Assembly: GCF_003957295.1 (NCBI RefSeq)
Contig: NZ_RQPJ01000001.1
Span: forward strand, 186,001-250,000
Direction: 5' to 3'
From: Arenibacter aquaticus
GTDB taxonomy: Bacteria > Bacteroidota > Bacteroidia > Flavobacteriales > Flavobacteriaceae
Length of the DNA: 64,000 nucleotides
The notes beneath the pieces were generated by a model, which saw only the letters and a list, made by a program, of their open reading frames with translations, had not been told where the DNA came from and made no database searches. Every line of letters begins with the position of its first letter. Position 1 is the stretch's first letter. Of this stretch, positions 1 to 8,051 are shown piece after piece. Position numbers and translations under genes: made by a program.

Positions 1-408
1 GGAAAAGGTGGTATGCAATACATACACTTGATTTCCAATAGCCAAAATCCCCCTTGGGTTATTTACTTCGGCAAACTTGGTATGGGAATCCATGATACCA
101 TCGTGGTTACAATCTACCAAACGCTGTATAGAACCTTTGCCCATTTCCTTTCCGAGCGACCCCATCATATCTACTCCAACAAAGACCTCACCGGTTGCAG
201 ATACGGCCATACAGGCCGGACTAGGTGTAAGATCAGGACCGGCAAAACCTGTAATATTTAAATCTTCGGGCCAATTAAGTACCTGCTTCAACGAATCGGA
301 TGCCGGATAATTTATTGCCTCGGTATTGGGCGTGCAAGGAATTTTATCCTGTTTACATCCAATAGCCATTAACCCTGAGATAAAAATAAACCCTAATTTT
401 CTAAACAT
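1..408 (-). CDS. Exported lipoprotein, TIGR02604/sorbosone-dehydrogenase-like (5' part only)
   Basis: The first 136 codons of a gene that runs off the left edge; the reading frame stays open to base 1. The start at 408 gives a short hydrophobic signal ending in a lipobox (AIGC, Cys18), so the protein should be a lipoprotein. The mature part contains a stretch around GFAGPDLTPSPACMAVSATG and a following VDCNHDGIMDS segment. This resembles the beta-propeller found in putative membrane-bound dehydrogenases (TIGR02604) and PQQ-type sugar dehydrogenases, where each blade brings a 'what the app calls fixed points' style G-V-D/D-x-D-G pattern. The family call rests on memory of such sequences and only on the N-terminus, so substrate and presence of a heme domain cannot be judged. 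It is divergent from the cco operon and probably unrelated to it. Confidence 0.6.
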   Translation of the reverse strand, partial: MFRKLGFIFISGLMAIGCKQDKIPCTPNTEAINYPASDSLKQVLNWPEDLNITGFAGPDLTPSPACMAVSATGEVFVGVDMMGSLGKEMGKGSIQRLVDCNHDGIMDSHTKFAEVNNPRGILAIGNQVYVLHTTFS

Positions 409-717
409 TTTCTATTTTATTAACAATTAACAACACTAGCCATGAACAAAACCCACAACCTTTTAAAGGGTTTTGCAATAAAGCAGTCGCAAAACTAAAA
501 ATCTTTCCCAGATAATCTTACTTAAATTCAATTTTTAAGAGGTAAAAAAAATAGAAAAAAGTTGCTTCCTTATAGACACCCCTTTTTTATCTACCACAAA
601 CAGGCAAAGTTTTACGGAGATCCAAGAAATCAAACCTTTATCAAAAATACTAGCCAGAAAAAACTGTATAAAAATATTAGTACAGGACATTTCATTGGCA
701 CAATAAAATTTGAAAGC
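409..717. other. Intergenic region without a recognisable gene
   Basis: AT-rich gap between the divergent lipoprotein gene and the ccoS control region. A short minus-strand open frame at 535-723 has a composition unlike a real protein and no recognisable domain, so it was not called. In many Flavobacteriia the copper P-type ATPase gene ccoI lies immediately upstream of ccoS; nothing of it is present here. Confidence 0.5.
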
Positions 718-760
718 TGACAAATGTCATATTTTTCTTAAATCACCATGTTTAGTTTTA
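718..760 (+). promoter_or_regulatory. FNR/CRP-type box and -7 element upstream of ccoS
   Basis: A palindrome TGACAAATGTCA lies at 718-729. It has the TGAC-N4-GTCA geometry of FNR/CRP-superfamily sites. A near-consensus Bacteroidota -7 element TAGTTTTA (consensus TAnnTTTG, last base off) lies at 753-760. From the palindrome centre to the end of the -7 element is 36.5 bp, which puts the site near -41, the usual class II activator position. The hemN promoter at 11529-11571 has the same arrangement and the same spacing. The ccoS start codon is at 780. The palindrome and spacing are seen directly; the regulator's identity is inferred. Confidence 0.6.
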
Positions 761-779
761 CCCCGAAATTCAGGTAGGT

Positions 780-959
780 ATGAGTGTAATTTATTTATTG
801 CTAACATTAAGTATTATTGTAGCCGTGGTCTTTTTTGCGGCTTTTATTATGGCTATTAAAAATGGACAGTATGATGATTCATACACCCCCTCCGTTCGTA
901 TGCTCTTTGAGGATGAATTGGTTAAAAAAACCAACGAAGAGACAGAAAAAGATATCTAA
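780..959 (+). CDS. ccoS: cbb3 oxidase assembly protein CcoS
   Basis: A 59-residue protein with one N-terminal membrane helix (residues 3-26, IYLLLTLSIIVAVVFFAAFI) followed by an acidic cytoplasmic tail. It matches the small CcoS/FixS family in length, in the pattern of a single helix ending near a G-Q-Y/F-D-D motif (GQYDDSYTPS, residues 29-38), and in its position directly before ccoNO. CcoS is needed for cofactor insertion into the cbb3 oxidase. The gene is short enough to be missed by automatic ORF calling. It starts 50 bases downstream of the FNR-like box and is followed after 30 bases by ccoNO, so it is probably the first gene of the operon. Confidence 0.88.
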   Translation: MSVIYLLLTLSIIVAVVFFAAFIMAIKNGQYDDSYTPSVRMLFEDELVKKTNEETEKDI

Positions 960-989
960 CCAAATAAGTGAAAGTCAAAAATTGTAATT

Positions 990-3191
990 ATGGAAGTACA
1001 ACAGTTTTATTACGATAACAAAATCGTAAAAAAATTCCTTTATGCTACTATGTTTTGGGGAATTGTGGGAATGTCGGTGGGCCTACTGCTTGCCTTTATG
1101 TTTCTATTCCCTAACTTAACCGATGGCATATCCTGGTTAAGTTTTGGGCGTTTAAGGCCCTTGCATACCAATGCGGTAATTTTCGCCTTTGTGGGGAACG
1201 CCATCTTTGCAGGTGTTTATTATTCTACCCAACGGTTACTAAAGGCCAGAATGTTCAGTGATGCCCTTAGTAATTTCAACTTTTGGGGCTGGCAGGCCAT
1301 TATTGTTGCTGCAGCCATTACCTTACCTTTGGGCTATACCTCCTCCAAGGAATACGCAGAATTGGAATGGCCCATAGATTTGGCCATTGCCGTTGTATGG
1401 GTTGCCTTTGGCTGGAACCTTATAGGCACCATGTTTAAAAGACGGCAGCGCCATTTATATGTTGCCATATGGTTTTATTTGGCCACATTTGTAACGGTAG
1501 CTGTACTGCATATCTTTAACAGTCTCTCCCTTCCCGTTAGTGCCCTAAAGAGTTACTCGGTCTACGCAGGGGTCCAAGATGCTCTGGTGCAGTGGTGGTA
1601 CGGACACAATGCTGTTGCCTTTTTCTTGACCACTCCATTCTTGGGGTTAATGTATTACTTTGTCCCCAAGGCCGCCAACAGGCCTGTTTATTCCTATAGA
1701 TTGTCCATAGTACACTTTTGGTCCCTGATCTTTATATATATCTGGGCCGGACCACACCACTTACTGTATTCTACTTTACCGGAATGGGCACAGAATTTAG
1801 GCGTAGCCTTTTCTATCATGTTAATTGCCCCGTCTTGGGGTGGTATGATCAATGGACTATTGACCCTTCGTGGTGCCTGGGACAAGGTTAGAACAGATCC
1901 GGTTTTAAAATTTATGGTAGTTGCCATAACTGGTTATGGCATGGCTACTTTTGAAGGGCCGATGCTTTCGCTTAAAAACGTAAATGCCATTGCCCATTTT
2001 AGCGACTGGATCATTGCACACGTACACGTTGGTGCCTTGGCCTGGAACGGATTTTTGACCTTCGGGATGATCTATTGGTTGGTTCCAAAAATGTTCAAAA
2101 CCAGAATACATTCCCTCCCCATGGCCAATTTCCATTTCTGGATAGGAACTCTAGGTATAATATTATATGCCCTTCCCATGTATGTTGCCGGATTTACCCA
2201 AGCCCTTATGTGGAAAGAATTTAATCCCGATGGAACCTTGGCCTACGGTAACTTCTTGGAAACAGTTAACGAAATTATCCCAATGTACTGGATGCGGGCC
2301 ATTGGCGGAACCATGTATATCATTGGAGCCATCGTTATGATCTACAATGTGGTGGTCACCATTAAACAGGGCACAAAGGTACAGGACGAATTGGCCGAAG
2401 CTCCGGCATTGGCACGTGTTTCCAGGAAAAGGACTGCTGGCGAGACCTTCCATACCTGGTTGGAACGCAAGCCCATACAATTGACAATACTAGCTACAAT
2501 AGCCATTCTAATAGGAGGGGCCATACAGATTATACCTACCATTTTGGTTAAATCCAACATCCCCACCATAACCAGTGTTAAACCCTATACCCCATTGGAA
2601 TTGGAGGGAAGGGATCTATATATCCGAGAAGGCTGCGTTGGCTGTCACTCCCAAATGGTAAGGCCGTTTAGAAGTGAGGTGGAGCGATATGGCGAGTACT
2701 CCAAAGCGGGGGAATATGTTTACGACCATCCATTCCTTTGGGGCAGTAAACGTACAGGTCCCGATCTATTAAGGGTTGGTGGTAAATATTCGGACAATTG
2801 GCACCTGAACCATATGTACGACCCGCAGAGCACCTCTTCCGGATCTATTATGCCTTCTTATTCCTGGTTGGTCCGCAATAAGCACGACAGAAGCAACATA
2901 GAGACTAAAATGGAAACCATGGTTACTTTGGGAGTACCCTATAGCGATGAGGACATTGCCAATGCCAAACAGTCTATGGAGCAGCAGGCCGCACAGATTG
3001 AAAAAAATCTATATTCGGACCCCGATTTTGCCAAGACCTACGAAGAAGACAAGAAATATGCCGCAGAAAATGGACAGGAATTTGTTGAAATGAAGGATAG
3101 GGAAATTGTTGCCATGATTGCTTATCTACAGCGTTTGGGAACAGATATCAAAATTAAGGAAACAGACGAAATAATCTCACAAAACCAATAA
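990..3191 (+). CDS. ccoNO: Fused cbb3 cytochrome oxidase subunits I and II (CcoN-CcoO)
   Basis: A 733-residue inner-membrane protein. Residues 1 to about 480 form the multi-helix CcoN catalytic subunit, which carries the heme b/heme b3-CuB centre; HTNAVIFAFVGNAIF near residue 60 and IIAHVHVGALAWNGF near residue 345 are typical His-containing segments. After a helix near residue 500 comes the CcoO monoheme cytochrome c domain with the heme motif CVGCH (Cys549-His553) and a likely axial Met in GSIMPSYSW. CcoN and CcoO are separate in Proteobacteria, but a single fused gene is usual in Bacteroidota. The enzyme reduces O2 to water at low oxygen and pumps protons. ccoQ follows after 3 bases. Confidence 0.96.
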   Translation: MEVQQFYYDNKIVKKFLYATMFWGIVGMSVGLLLAFMFLFPNLTDGISWLSFGRLRPLHTNAVIFAFVGNAIFAGVYYSTQRLLKARMFSDALSNFNFWGWQAIIVAAAITLPLGYTSSKEYAELEWPIDLAIAVVWVAFGWNLIGTMFKRRQRHLYVAIWFYLATFVTVAVLHIFNSLSLPVSALKSYSVYAGVQDALVQWWYGHNAVAFFLTTPFLGLMYYFVPKAANRPVYSYRLSIVHFWSLIFIYIWAGPHHLLYSTLPEWAQNLGVAFSIMLIAPSWGGMINGLLTLRGAWDKVRTDPVLKFMVVAITGYGMATFEGPMLSLKNVNAIAHFSDWIIAHVHVGALAWNGFLTFGMIYWLVPKMFKTRIHSLPMANFHFWIGTLGIILYALPMYVAGFTQALMWKEFNPDGTLAYGNFLETVNEIIPMYWMRAIGGTMYIIGAIVMIYNVVVTIKQGTKVQDELAEAPALARVSRKRTAGETFHTWLERKPIQLTILATIAILIGGAIQIIPTILVKSNIPTITSVKPYTPLELEGRDLYIREGCVGCHSQMVRPFRSEVERYGEYSKAGEYVYDHPFLWGSKRTGPDLLRVGGKYSDNWHLNHMYDPQSTSSGSIMPSYSWLVRNKHDRSNIETKMETMVTLGVPYSDEDIANAKQSMEQQAAQIEKNLYSDPDFAKTYEEDKKYAAENGQEFVEMKDREIVAMIAYLQRLGTDIKIKETDEIISQNQ

Positions 3192-3194
3192 ATC

Positions 3195-3389
3195 ATGCTA
3201 AAATTCGTAAAAGGTTATATGGAGAATATAGAGGGCGTAGCCACCTATCCCATGATATCATTGCTAATATTCTTTGTTTTTTTTACCGTCCTTTTCTGGT
3301 GGGTATTTACCGCCTCCAAAGAGCATATCCAAGAAGTTAGCCAACTCCCATTAGAATCAGATAACCCAACTAAAGAAAATTTATTATGA
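3195..3389 (+). CDS. ccoQ: cbb3 oxidase subunit CcoQ
   Basis: A 64-residue protein with one membrane helix (residues about 20-40, PMISLLIFFVFFTVLFWWVF) and a charged C-terminal tail. Its size, its topology and its place between ccoNO and ccoP fit CcoQ/FixQ, the small subunit that stabilises the core complex. The stop codon overlaps the ccoP start by four bases (ATGA), which points to translational coupling. The sequence is too short for the family call to rest on motifs, so context carries most of the weight. Confidence 0.85.
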   Translation: MLKFVKGYMENIEGVATYPMISLLIFFVFFTVLFWWVFTASKEHIQEVSQLPLESDNPTKENLL

Positions 3390-4273
3390 AAAACATAACA
3401 CCTTGGTGGATAAGAGTCCCCATTATCTTCTTCCTGATCTTCGGATTAATGGAGTACTTTATTGACTCCGGGGAACAACCGGCCATTATAGAATATCCTA
3501 TTGTTGCACTCTTTTTGGTATTGGTCCTATTTATTTTGATAGCAATAGAATTGATCCTTAAATCTGTGGAAAACGTCATGTTCCAAACGCTTCCTCCCGA
3601 AGCCAAGGAGCGCTATGAATTGTCCAAATCAAAACAATGGGAATGGAAATGGGGCAAGGAGACCTGGAAAAAACTAACTGGCAACAAACCCATTGAAGAG
3701 GAGAATGAGATTATCCTGGACCATAATTACGACGGTATACGGGAGTTAGACAACAACCTTCCGCCTTGGTGGGTGTACATGTTCTATGCCACCATTGTTT
3801 TTGGAATAATATACCTTGCCCGTTTTCATGTTTTTGATGGCTATACACAGGATATGGAATATGAGCAAGAAGTAGCCGAGGCCCAAATAGCAATTGAAGC
3901 GTATAAAAAAACAGCCAAGGGATTAGTAGATGCCAATACCGTGGAACTGCTTACCGATGCCACGGACATCAAGGCGGGTGAAGCTATCTTTACCTCTAGC
4001 TGCGTGGCCTGTCATATGGCAGATGGCGGTGGTGGGATAGGCCCCAATCTTACAGATGAATACTGGATACTTGGGGGAGGTATTAAAAATGTGTTCCACA
4101 CCATTTCTGAAGGTGGTAGGGATGGTAAGGGAATGATAGCTTGGAAGCAAACCCTTAAACCTGCGCAAATAGCACAAGTAGCCAGCTATATCCTTACTGA
4201 GATTAACGGGACTACTCCTGCCAATCCAAAAGCCCCGGAAGGCGATATCTGGACAGCGGAAGCAGCACCTTGA
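3386..4273 (+). CDS. ccoP: cbb3 oxidase cytochrome c subunit CcoP, single heme motif
   Basis: A 295-residue protein with two N-terminal helices (residues about 8-25 and 33-55), a cytoplasmic loop, a third helix (about 130-147) and a periplasmic cytochrome c domain with CVACH at Cys206-His210. It is the electron-entry subunit of the cbb3 oxidase. Classical proteobacterial CcoP carries two CxxCH motifs. Only one is present here, and the C-terminal end is occupied by a short Pro/Ala-rich tail. The two extra N-terminal helices are also typical of the Bacteroidota form. It overlaps ccoQ by four bases; ccoG follows after 47 bases. Confidence 0.93.
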   Translation: MKNITPWWIRVPIIFFLIFGLMEYFIDSGEQPAIIEYPIVALFLVLVLFILIAIELILKSVENVMFQTLPPEAKERYELSKSKQWEWKWGKETWKKLTGNKPIEEENEIILDHNYDGIRELDNNLPPWWVYMFYATIVFGIIYLARFHVFDGYTQDMEYEQEVAEAQIAIEAYKKTAKGLVDANTVELLTDATDIKAGEAIFTSSCVACHMADGGGGIGPNLTDEYWILGGGIKNVFHTISEGGRDGKGMIAWKQTLKPAQIAQVASYILTEINGTTPANPKAPEGDIWTAEAAP

Positions 4274-4320
4274 TCTTAGCTTAAACACACACACCATAAC
4301 CCCAGCGAACCAATTAAAGA

Positions 4321-5739
4321 ATGGCACAGGACCAGGAACATTTTAGGGATTCCATAGGAACCATAAACGAGGAAGGCAAAAGAGCTTGGGTATTCCCAAA
4401 AAAACCCAGTGGAAAGTTTTATGAGTACCGCAAATATGTGAGCTATTTTCTTTTGGCCTTTCTATTTCTAGCTCCTTTTGTAAAGGTCAACGGCAACCAA
4501 TTTTTAATGTTCAATGTACTGGAACGGCGTTTCAATATATTTGGATTTCCATTTTGGCCACAAGACTTTCATTTATTTGTGATATCCATGATTATAGGGG
4601 TCATTTTCATTGCCCTGTTTACAGTAGCCTTTGGCCGCATTTTCTGTGGATGGATGTGTCCACAGACCATATTTATGGAAATGGTCTTTAGAAGGATCGA
4701 ATTTTGGATAGACGGTGACCGTGGGGCACAAATACGATTGGACAAACAACCCTGGAACGCCGATAAAATTAGAAAAAGGACCTTAAAATGGAGTATTTTC
4801 TTTGTAGTTTCATTTTTGATAGCCAACGTTTTTTTGGCCTATCTGATAGGAAGCGATCGATTAATACAATACATTACCGAGGGTCCCTTACAACATGTAA
4901 GCACCATAGTTTCGCTCTTGATCTTTACGGCCGTATTCTATTTCGTATTCGCTTGGTTCAGGGAACAGGTTTGTATCATTGCTTGCCCCTATGGAAGGAT
5001 GCAAGGGGTTTTACTAGACAACAAATCCATTGTGGTAGCCTATGACCATAAAAGGGGCGAGGCCGAAAAGGGCAGAAAGAAATTTAGAAAAGGGGAAGAT
5101 AGACAAGCCTTGGGGCATGGAGACTGCATAGATTGTTTTCAGTGTGTAAACGTTTGCCCAACAGGTATAGACATAAGAAATGGCACCCAATTGGAATGTA
5201 TCAACTGCACAGCCTGTATTGATGAATGTGATACCATTATGGAAAAGGTAAACCTACCCAAAGGCCTTATCCGATATGCCAGTGAGGACAATATAGAGAA
5301 GAAATCCAAATTTACATTTACCCCTAGACTTAAAGGGTACACTGCGGTATTGGTTATTCTTACTGGAATACTGGTTGGCATGTTGTTCTTGAGAAATGAG
5401 GTAGAAGCCAATATTTTGCGATTGCCAGGACAATTGTACGAACATAAGGAAGGTAATATTATCAGCAATGTGTTTACCTATAAACTGGTTAACAAAACCA
5501 CCCAGGATATCCCGGAGGTAAGCTTTAAGTTGCTATCCCACAAAGGGACCATTTCCTTGGTACGGCATGAGAAATTTCTAGTCCCCGCCCAAGAAATGGC
5601 AGAAGGCACATTATTTATAGAAATCAATAATTCGGCTTTGCAGGGAGATAAGAACAAATTGAGCATCGGTGTTTATAGCGGAGATAAATTAATTGAAACG
5701 GCCACTGCCAGATTTTTGGCACCACGAAGCTATAGGTGA
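4321..5739 (+). CDS. ccoG: Cytochrome oxidase accessory ferredoxin CcoG
   Basis: A 472-residue polyferredoxin of the CcoG/RdxA/FixG family. It has several membrane helices in the first 230 residues with CGWMCPQ and CIIACPYGRMQ motifs, then two [4Fe-4S] ferredoxin motifs (CIDCFQCVNVCP and CINCTACIDECD, near residues 268-305). A further helix follows and an Ig-like periplasmic domain closes the protein (about 375-472). CcoG has been described as a Cu(II) reductase that helps deliver Cu(I) for cbb3 assembly. It lies between ccoP and ccoH in the usual order. The start codon at 4321 follows a 47-base spacer after ccoP. Confidence 0.93.
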   Translation: MAQDQEHFRDSIGTINEEGKRAWVFPKKPSGKFYEYRKYVSYFLLAFLFLAPFVKVNGNQFLMFNVLERRFNIFGFPFWPQDFHLFVISMIIGVIFIALFTVAFGRIFCGWMCPQTIFMEMVFRRIEFWIDGDRGAQIRLDKQPWNADKIRKRTLKWSIFFVVSFLIANVFLAYLIGSDRLIQYITEGPLQHVSTIVSLLIFTAVFYFVFAWFREQVCIIACPYGRMQGVLLDNKSIVVAYDHKRGEAEKGRKKFRKGEDRQALGHGDCIDCFQCVNVCPTGIDIRNGTQLECINCTACIDECDTIMEKVNLPKGLIRYASEDNIEKKSKFTFTPRLKGYTAVLVILTGILVGMLFLRNEVEANILRLPGQLYEHKEGNIISNVFTYKLVNKTTQDIPEVSFKLLSHKGTISLVRHEKFLVPAQEMAEGTLFIEINNSALQGDKNKLSIGVYSGDKLIETATARFLAPRSYR

Positions 5740-5823
5740 TATACCTGATAGGGAATAATATAAAATTAACAATCACCATATTCATCCCAACAGCAACGGG
5801 ATGAATGACAAATAAAATATGTT

Positions 5824-6279
5824 ATGAAAATTAATTGGGGAACCGGAATAGTACTGGCATTTATAGGGTTTATAAGTTTTATACTATTCTTTGTAGTGAG
5901 AATGAGCATGGACCACAAGGCCAATCATGACCTCGTCACAGAGAATTACTATAAGGCCGAACTGGGATACCAAACAGAAATAGATGCAGAGAACAACGCC
6001 CTTGCGAAAGAGGCGGAACTTTCTATAAACAAAACCCCCGACGGCTTGATTCTGCAGTTTCCAAAAAATTTGGATTTTAAAGAAATCAAAGGCTCAGTGT
6101 CCCTTTACAGGCCATCTAATAAGCACTTGGATTTTGACTTACCCATAAGTCTTTCCCAAGACTATTTGCTCATACCTGACAATCGCTTGTTGGATGGTCG
6201 CTGGGACATTAAAGTATCCTGGGAGTACAAAGGGGAAGCATACCTTTTTAAGGAAAAAACAACCTATTACAAAAACTAA
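5824..6279 (+). CDS. ccoH: cbb3 oxidase assembly protein CcoH (FixH family)
   Basis: A 151-residue membrane-anchored protein with one N-terminal helix (residues 8-28, TGIVLAFIGFISFILFFVVR) and a periplasmic beta-rich domain. The segment after the helix, MDHKANHDLVTENYYKAELG, is characteristic of Bacteroidota FixH. It is required for cbb3 assembly and copper handling. It is separated from ccoG by 84 bases that contain a small A/T-rich spacer with no strong terminator, so the operon probably continues through it. The next gene begins 36 bases downstream. Confidence 0.87.
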   Translation: MKINWGTGIVLAFIGFISFILFFVVRMSMDHKANHDLVTENYYKAELGYQTEIDAENNALAKEAELSINKTPDGLILQFPKNLDFKEIKGSVSLYRPSNKHLDFDLPISLSQDYLLIPDNRLLDGRWDIKVSWEYKGEAYLFKEKTTYYKN

Positions 6280-6315
6280 AAAAGTCTAAGGCCTTAAGCT
6301 TAATAAATATAAACT

Positions 6316-7017
6316 ATGTTGTTATCTGCCGTAATAATAGGTCTAATGGGAAGTTTCCACTGTATTGGGATGTGCGGCCCCATTGCCTTTATGTTGCCGG
6401 TAGACCACCACAAACCCACAAAAAAACTATTACAGGTTTTTTTGTACCATCTAGGTCGACTTACCTCCTACGGTATCATAGGCCTAATTTTTGGTTTTTT
6501 GGGGAAAGGTCTTTATGTGTTTGGACTTCAGCAGAAACTTTCCATTATCATTGGCCTGCTTATGATAACCCTTATCCTTATACCCCATAAGACATTTAGC
6601 CAATACAACCTTTCCAAACCCATTTATTCCTTACTGTCCGCCATAAAAAACCGATTGGGAAAGGAATTAAAAAAGAAGACCCCTGATACCTTTTTAACCA
6701 TAGGCTTACTTAACGGGCTATTGCCCTGCGGACTGGTATATATGGCAATTTTTGGAAGTATGGCCACGGCCAATCCCTGGACAGGAGCCTTGTACATGGC
6801 TTTGTTTGGCGTTGGAACCATTCCCTTGATGACCACGGCGGTTTATTTTAGCAGCTTATTAAAAGGTGGCGCCAAGAAAACGGTGCAGCGATTAATTCCT
6901 ATAATCGTAGTCATCATTGGCCTTCTCTTTATATTAAGAGGTCTGGGATTGGGCATTCCCTATATTTCCCCAGAGCCCGTCATGGATGTGGTATCTAGCC
7001 AAATAGATTGCCACTAA
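6316..7017 (+). CDS. DsbD_2/TauE-SafE-type membrane protein, cbb3 copper maturation
   Basis: A 233-residue polytopic membrane protein with about six helices. Two internally related motifs, GSFHCIGMCGP (residues 12-22) and NGLLPCGLVY (about 134-143), each carry a Cys next to a helix break. This is the pattern of the DsbD_2 (PF13386) family, often labelled sulfite exporter TauE/SafE. In many Bacteroidota it closes the ccoNO-ccoH operon and is taken to move copper or reducing equivalents for oxidase assembly. That role is inferred from neighbourhood. It is the last gene on this strand before a 139-base gap. Confidence 0.8.
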   Translation: MLLSAVIIGLMGSFHCIGMCGPIAFMLPVDHHKPTKKLLQVFLYHLGRLTSYGIIGLIFGFLGKGLYVFGLQQKLSIIIGLLMITLILIPHKTFSQYNLSKPIYSLLSAIKNRLGKELKKKTPDTFLTIGLLNGLLPCGLVYMAIFGSMATANPWTGALYMALFGVGTIPLMTTAVYFSSLLKGGAKKTVQRLIPIIVVIIGLLFILRGLGLGIPYISPEPVMDVVSSQIDCH

Positions 7018-7156
7018 CGCCCTCTAATGGCTGTAAATCAGATTTGTAGTACTTGTAAAAATAGTGTAATTTTCTAGTGCCCTGCCAACTGTAGTTACAC
7101 CTATGGGTTTAAAACTACCATTGAAAAGGAACAACCATACCTAAAAACAGCTACAC

Positions 7157-8023
7157 ATGAGACACCATTTACTTATCTGCTTTCTTATTTTCAATGCTAG
7201 CTTTTTATTTTCCCAAGGGGAAAAAAACATAATAGTCTTTGGGGCCCATCCGGATGATTGTGATATTGACACCGGTGGTACGGCCATTTTACTGTCAAAA
7301 ATGGGGCATAATGTAAAGTTTGTATCCCTGACCAATGGTGACGCCGGGCATTATGCCAAGGGCGGAGGTGAACTCGCCAAGATAAGGATTGCAGAGGCCA
7401 AGGAAGCTGGCAAAAGATTTGGGGTGGAATATACGGTATTGGACAACCATGATGGGGAATTGATGCCTACCTTGGAAAATCGTCTAAAGGTGATACGTGA
7501 GATTAGAAAGTGGAATGCCGATGTAGTCATTGCCCCAAGACCCAATGACTACCATCCGGATCACAGATATACCGGAATTTTGGTGCAAGACGCGGCCTAT
7601 ATGGTCATAGTCCCCAATGTGGCCCCTGAAGTACCAGCTCTCAAAAAAAATCCAGTTTTCCTATACTCTGAAGATGGCTTTCAAAAACCCAGCTCTTTTC
7701 AACCGGATATCGCCATAATTATCGATGCTGTTTTTAATCAAAAAATATACGCCATGTCAGCTCATAAATCACAGTTCTTTGAATGGCTTCCCTGGACCGC
7801 GGGCAATTTGGAAAAAGTGCCCAAGGGCGAAAAGGACAGGTTGGAAATGTTGGCCAACTGGAGGTCCAAATCTCCCAATGAAGCCTTATTGGAATGTGCC
7901 AAAAAATGGTATGGCACTAAAGCCTACAACGCCAAACATATAGAGGGGTTTGAAATATGCGAGTACGGCAAACAACCTACCGATGAAGAAATAAAGAGGC
8001 TATTTCCAATGTTGAAAAAATAG
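7157..8023 (+). CDS. Exported PIG-L family deacetylase
   Basis: A 288-residue LmbE/PIG-L enzyme. A signal peptide (residues 1-19, ending in FLFSQ) directs it to the periplasm. The zinc-binding motifs are GAHPDD (about residues 29-34) and the distal HPDH (about 134-137); DNHDGEL is also typical. Family members remove N-acetyl groups from GlcNAc-type sugars and related compounds; the substrate here is unknown. It is separated from the cco cluster by 139 bases. Its 3' end faces that of an exported amidohydrolase 28 bases away, so the two are convergent and not an operon. Confidence 0.88.
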   Translation: MRHHLLICFLIFNASFLFSQGEKNIIVFGAHPDDCDIDTGGTAILLSKMGHNVKFVSLTNGDAGHYAKGGGELAKIRIAEAKEAGKRFGVEYTVLDNHDGELMPTLENRLKVIREIRKWNADVVIAPRPNDYHPDHRYTGILVQDAAYMVIVPNVAPEVPALKKNPVFLYSEDGFQKPSSFQPDIAIIIDAVFNQKIYAMSAHKSQFFEWLPWTAGNLEKVPKGEKDRLEMLANWRSKSPNEALLECAKKWYGTKAYNAKHIEGFEICEYGKQPTDEEIKRLFPMLKK

Positions 8024-8051
8024 TAATGATCATACTTTTATGGATGTTGGA

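Noticed and set aside
13-310. Two overlapping plus-strand open frames
   Set aside because: They are the antisense of the lipoprotein gene, whose frame carries a lipobox and propeller-like motifs.
535-723. 62-codon minus-strand open frame upstream of ccoS
   Set aside because: It has no family motif, is rich in Phe and Lys from AT-rich DNA, and covers the FNR-like site.
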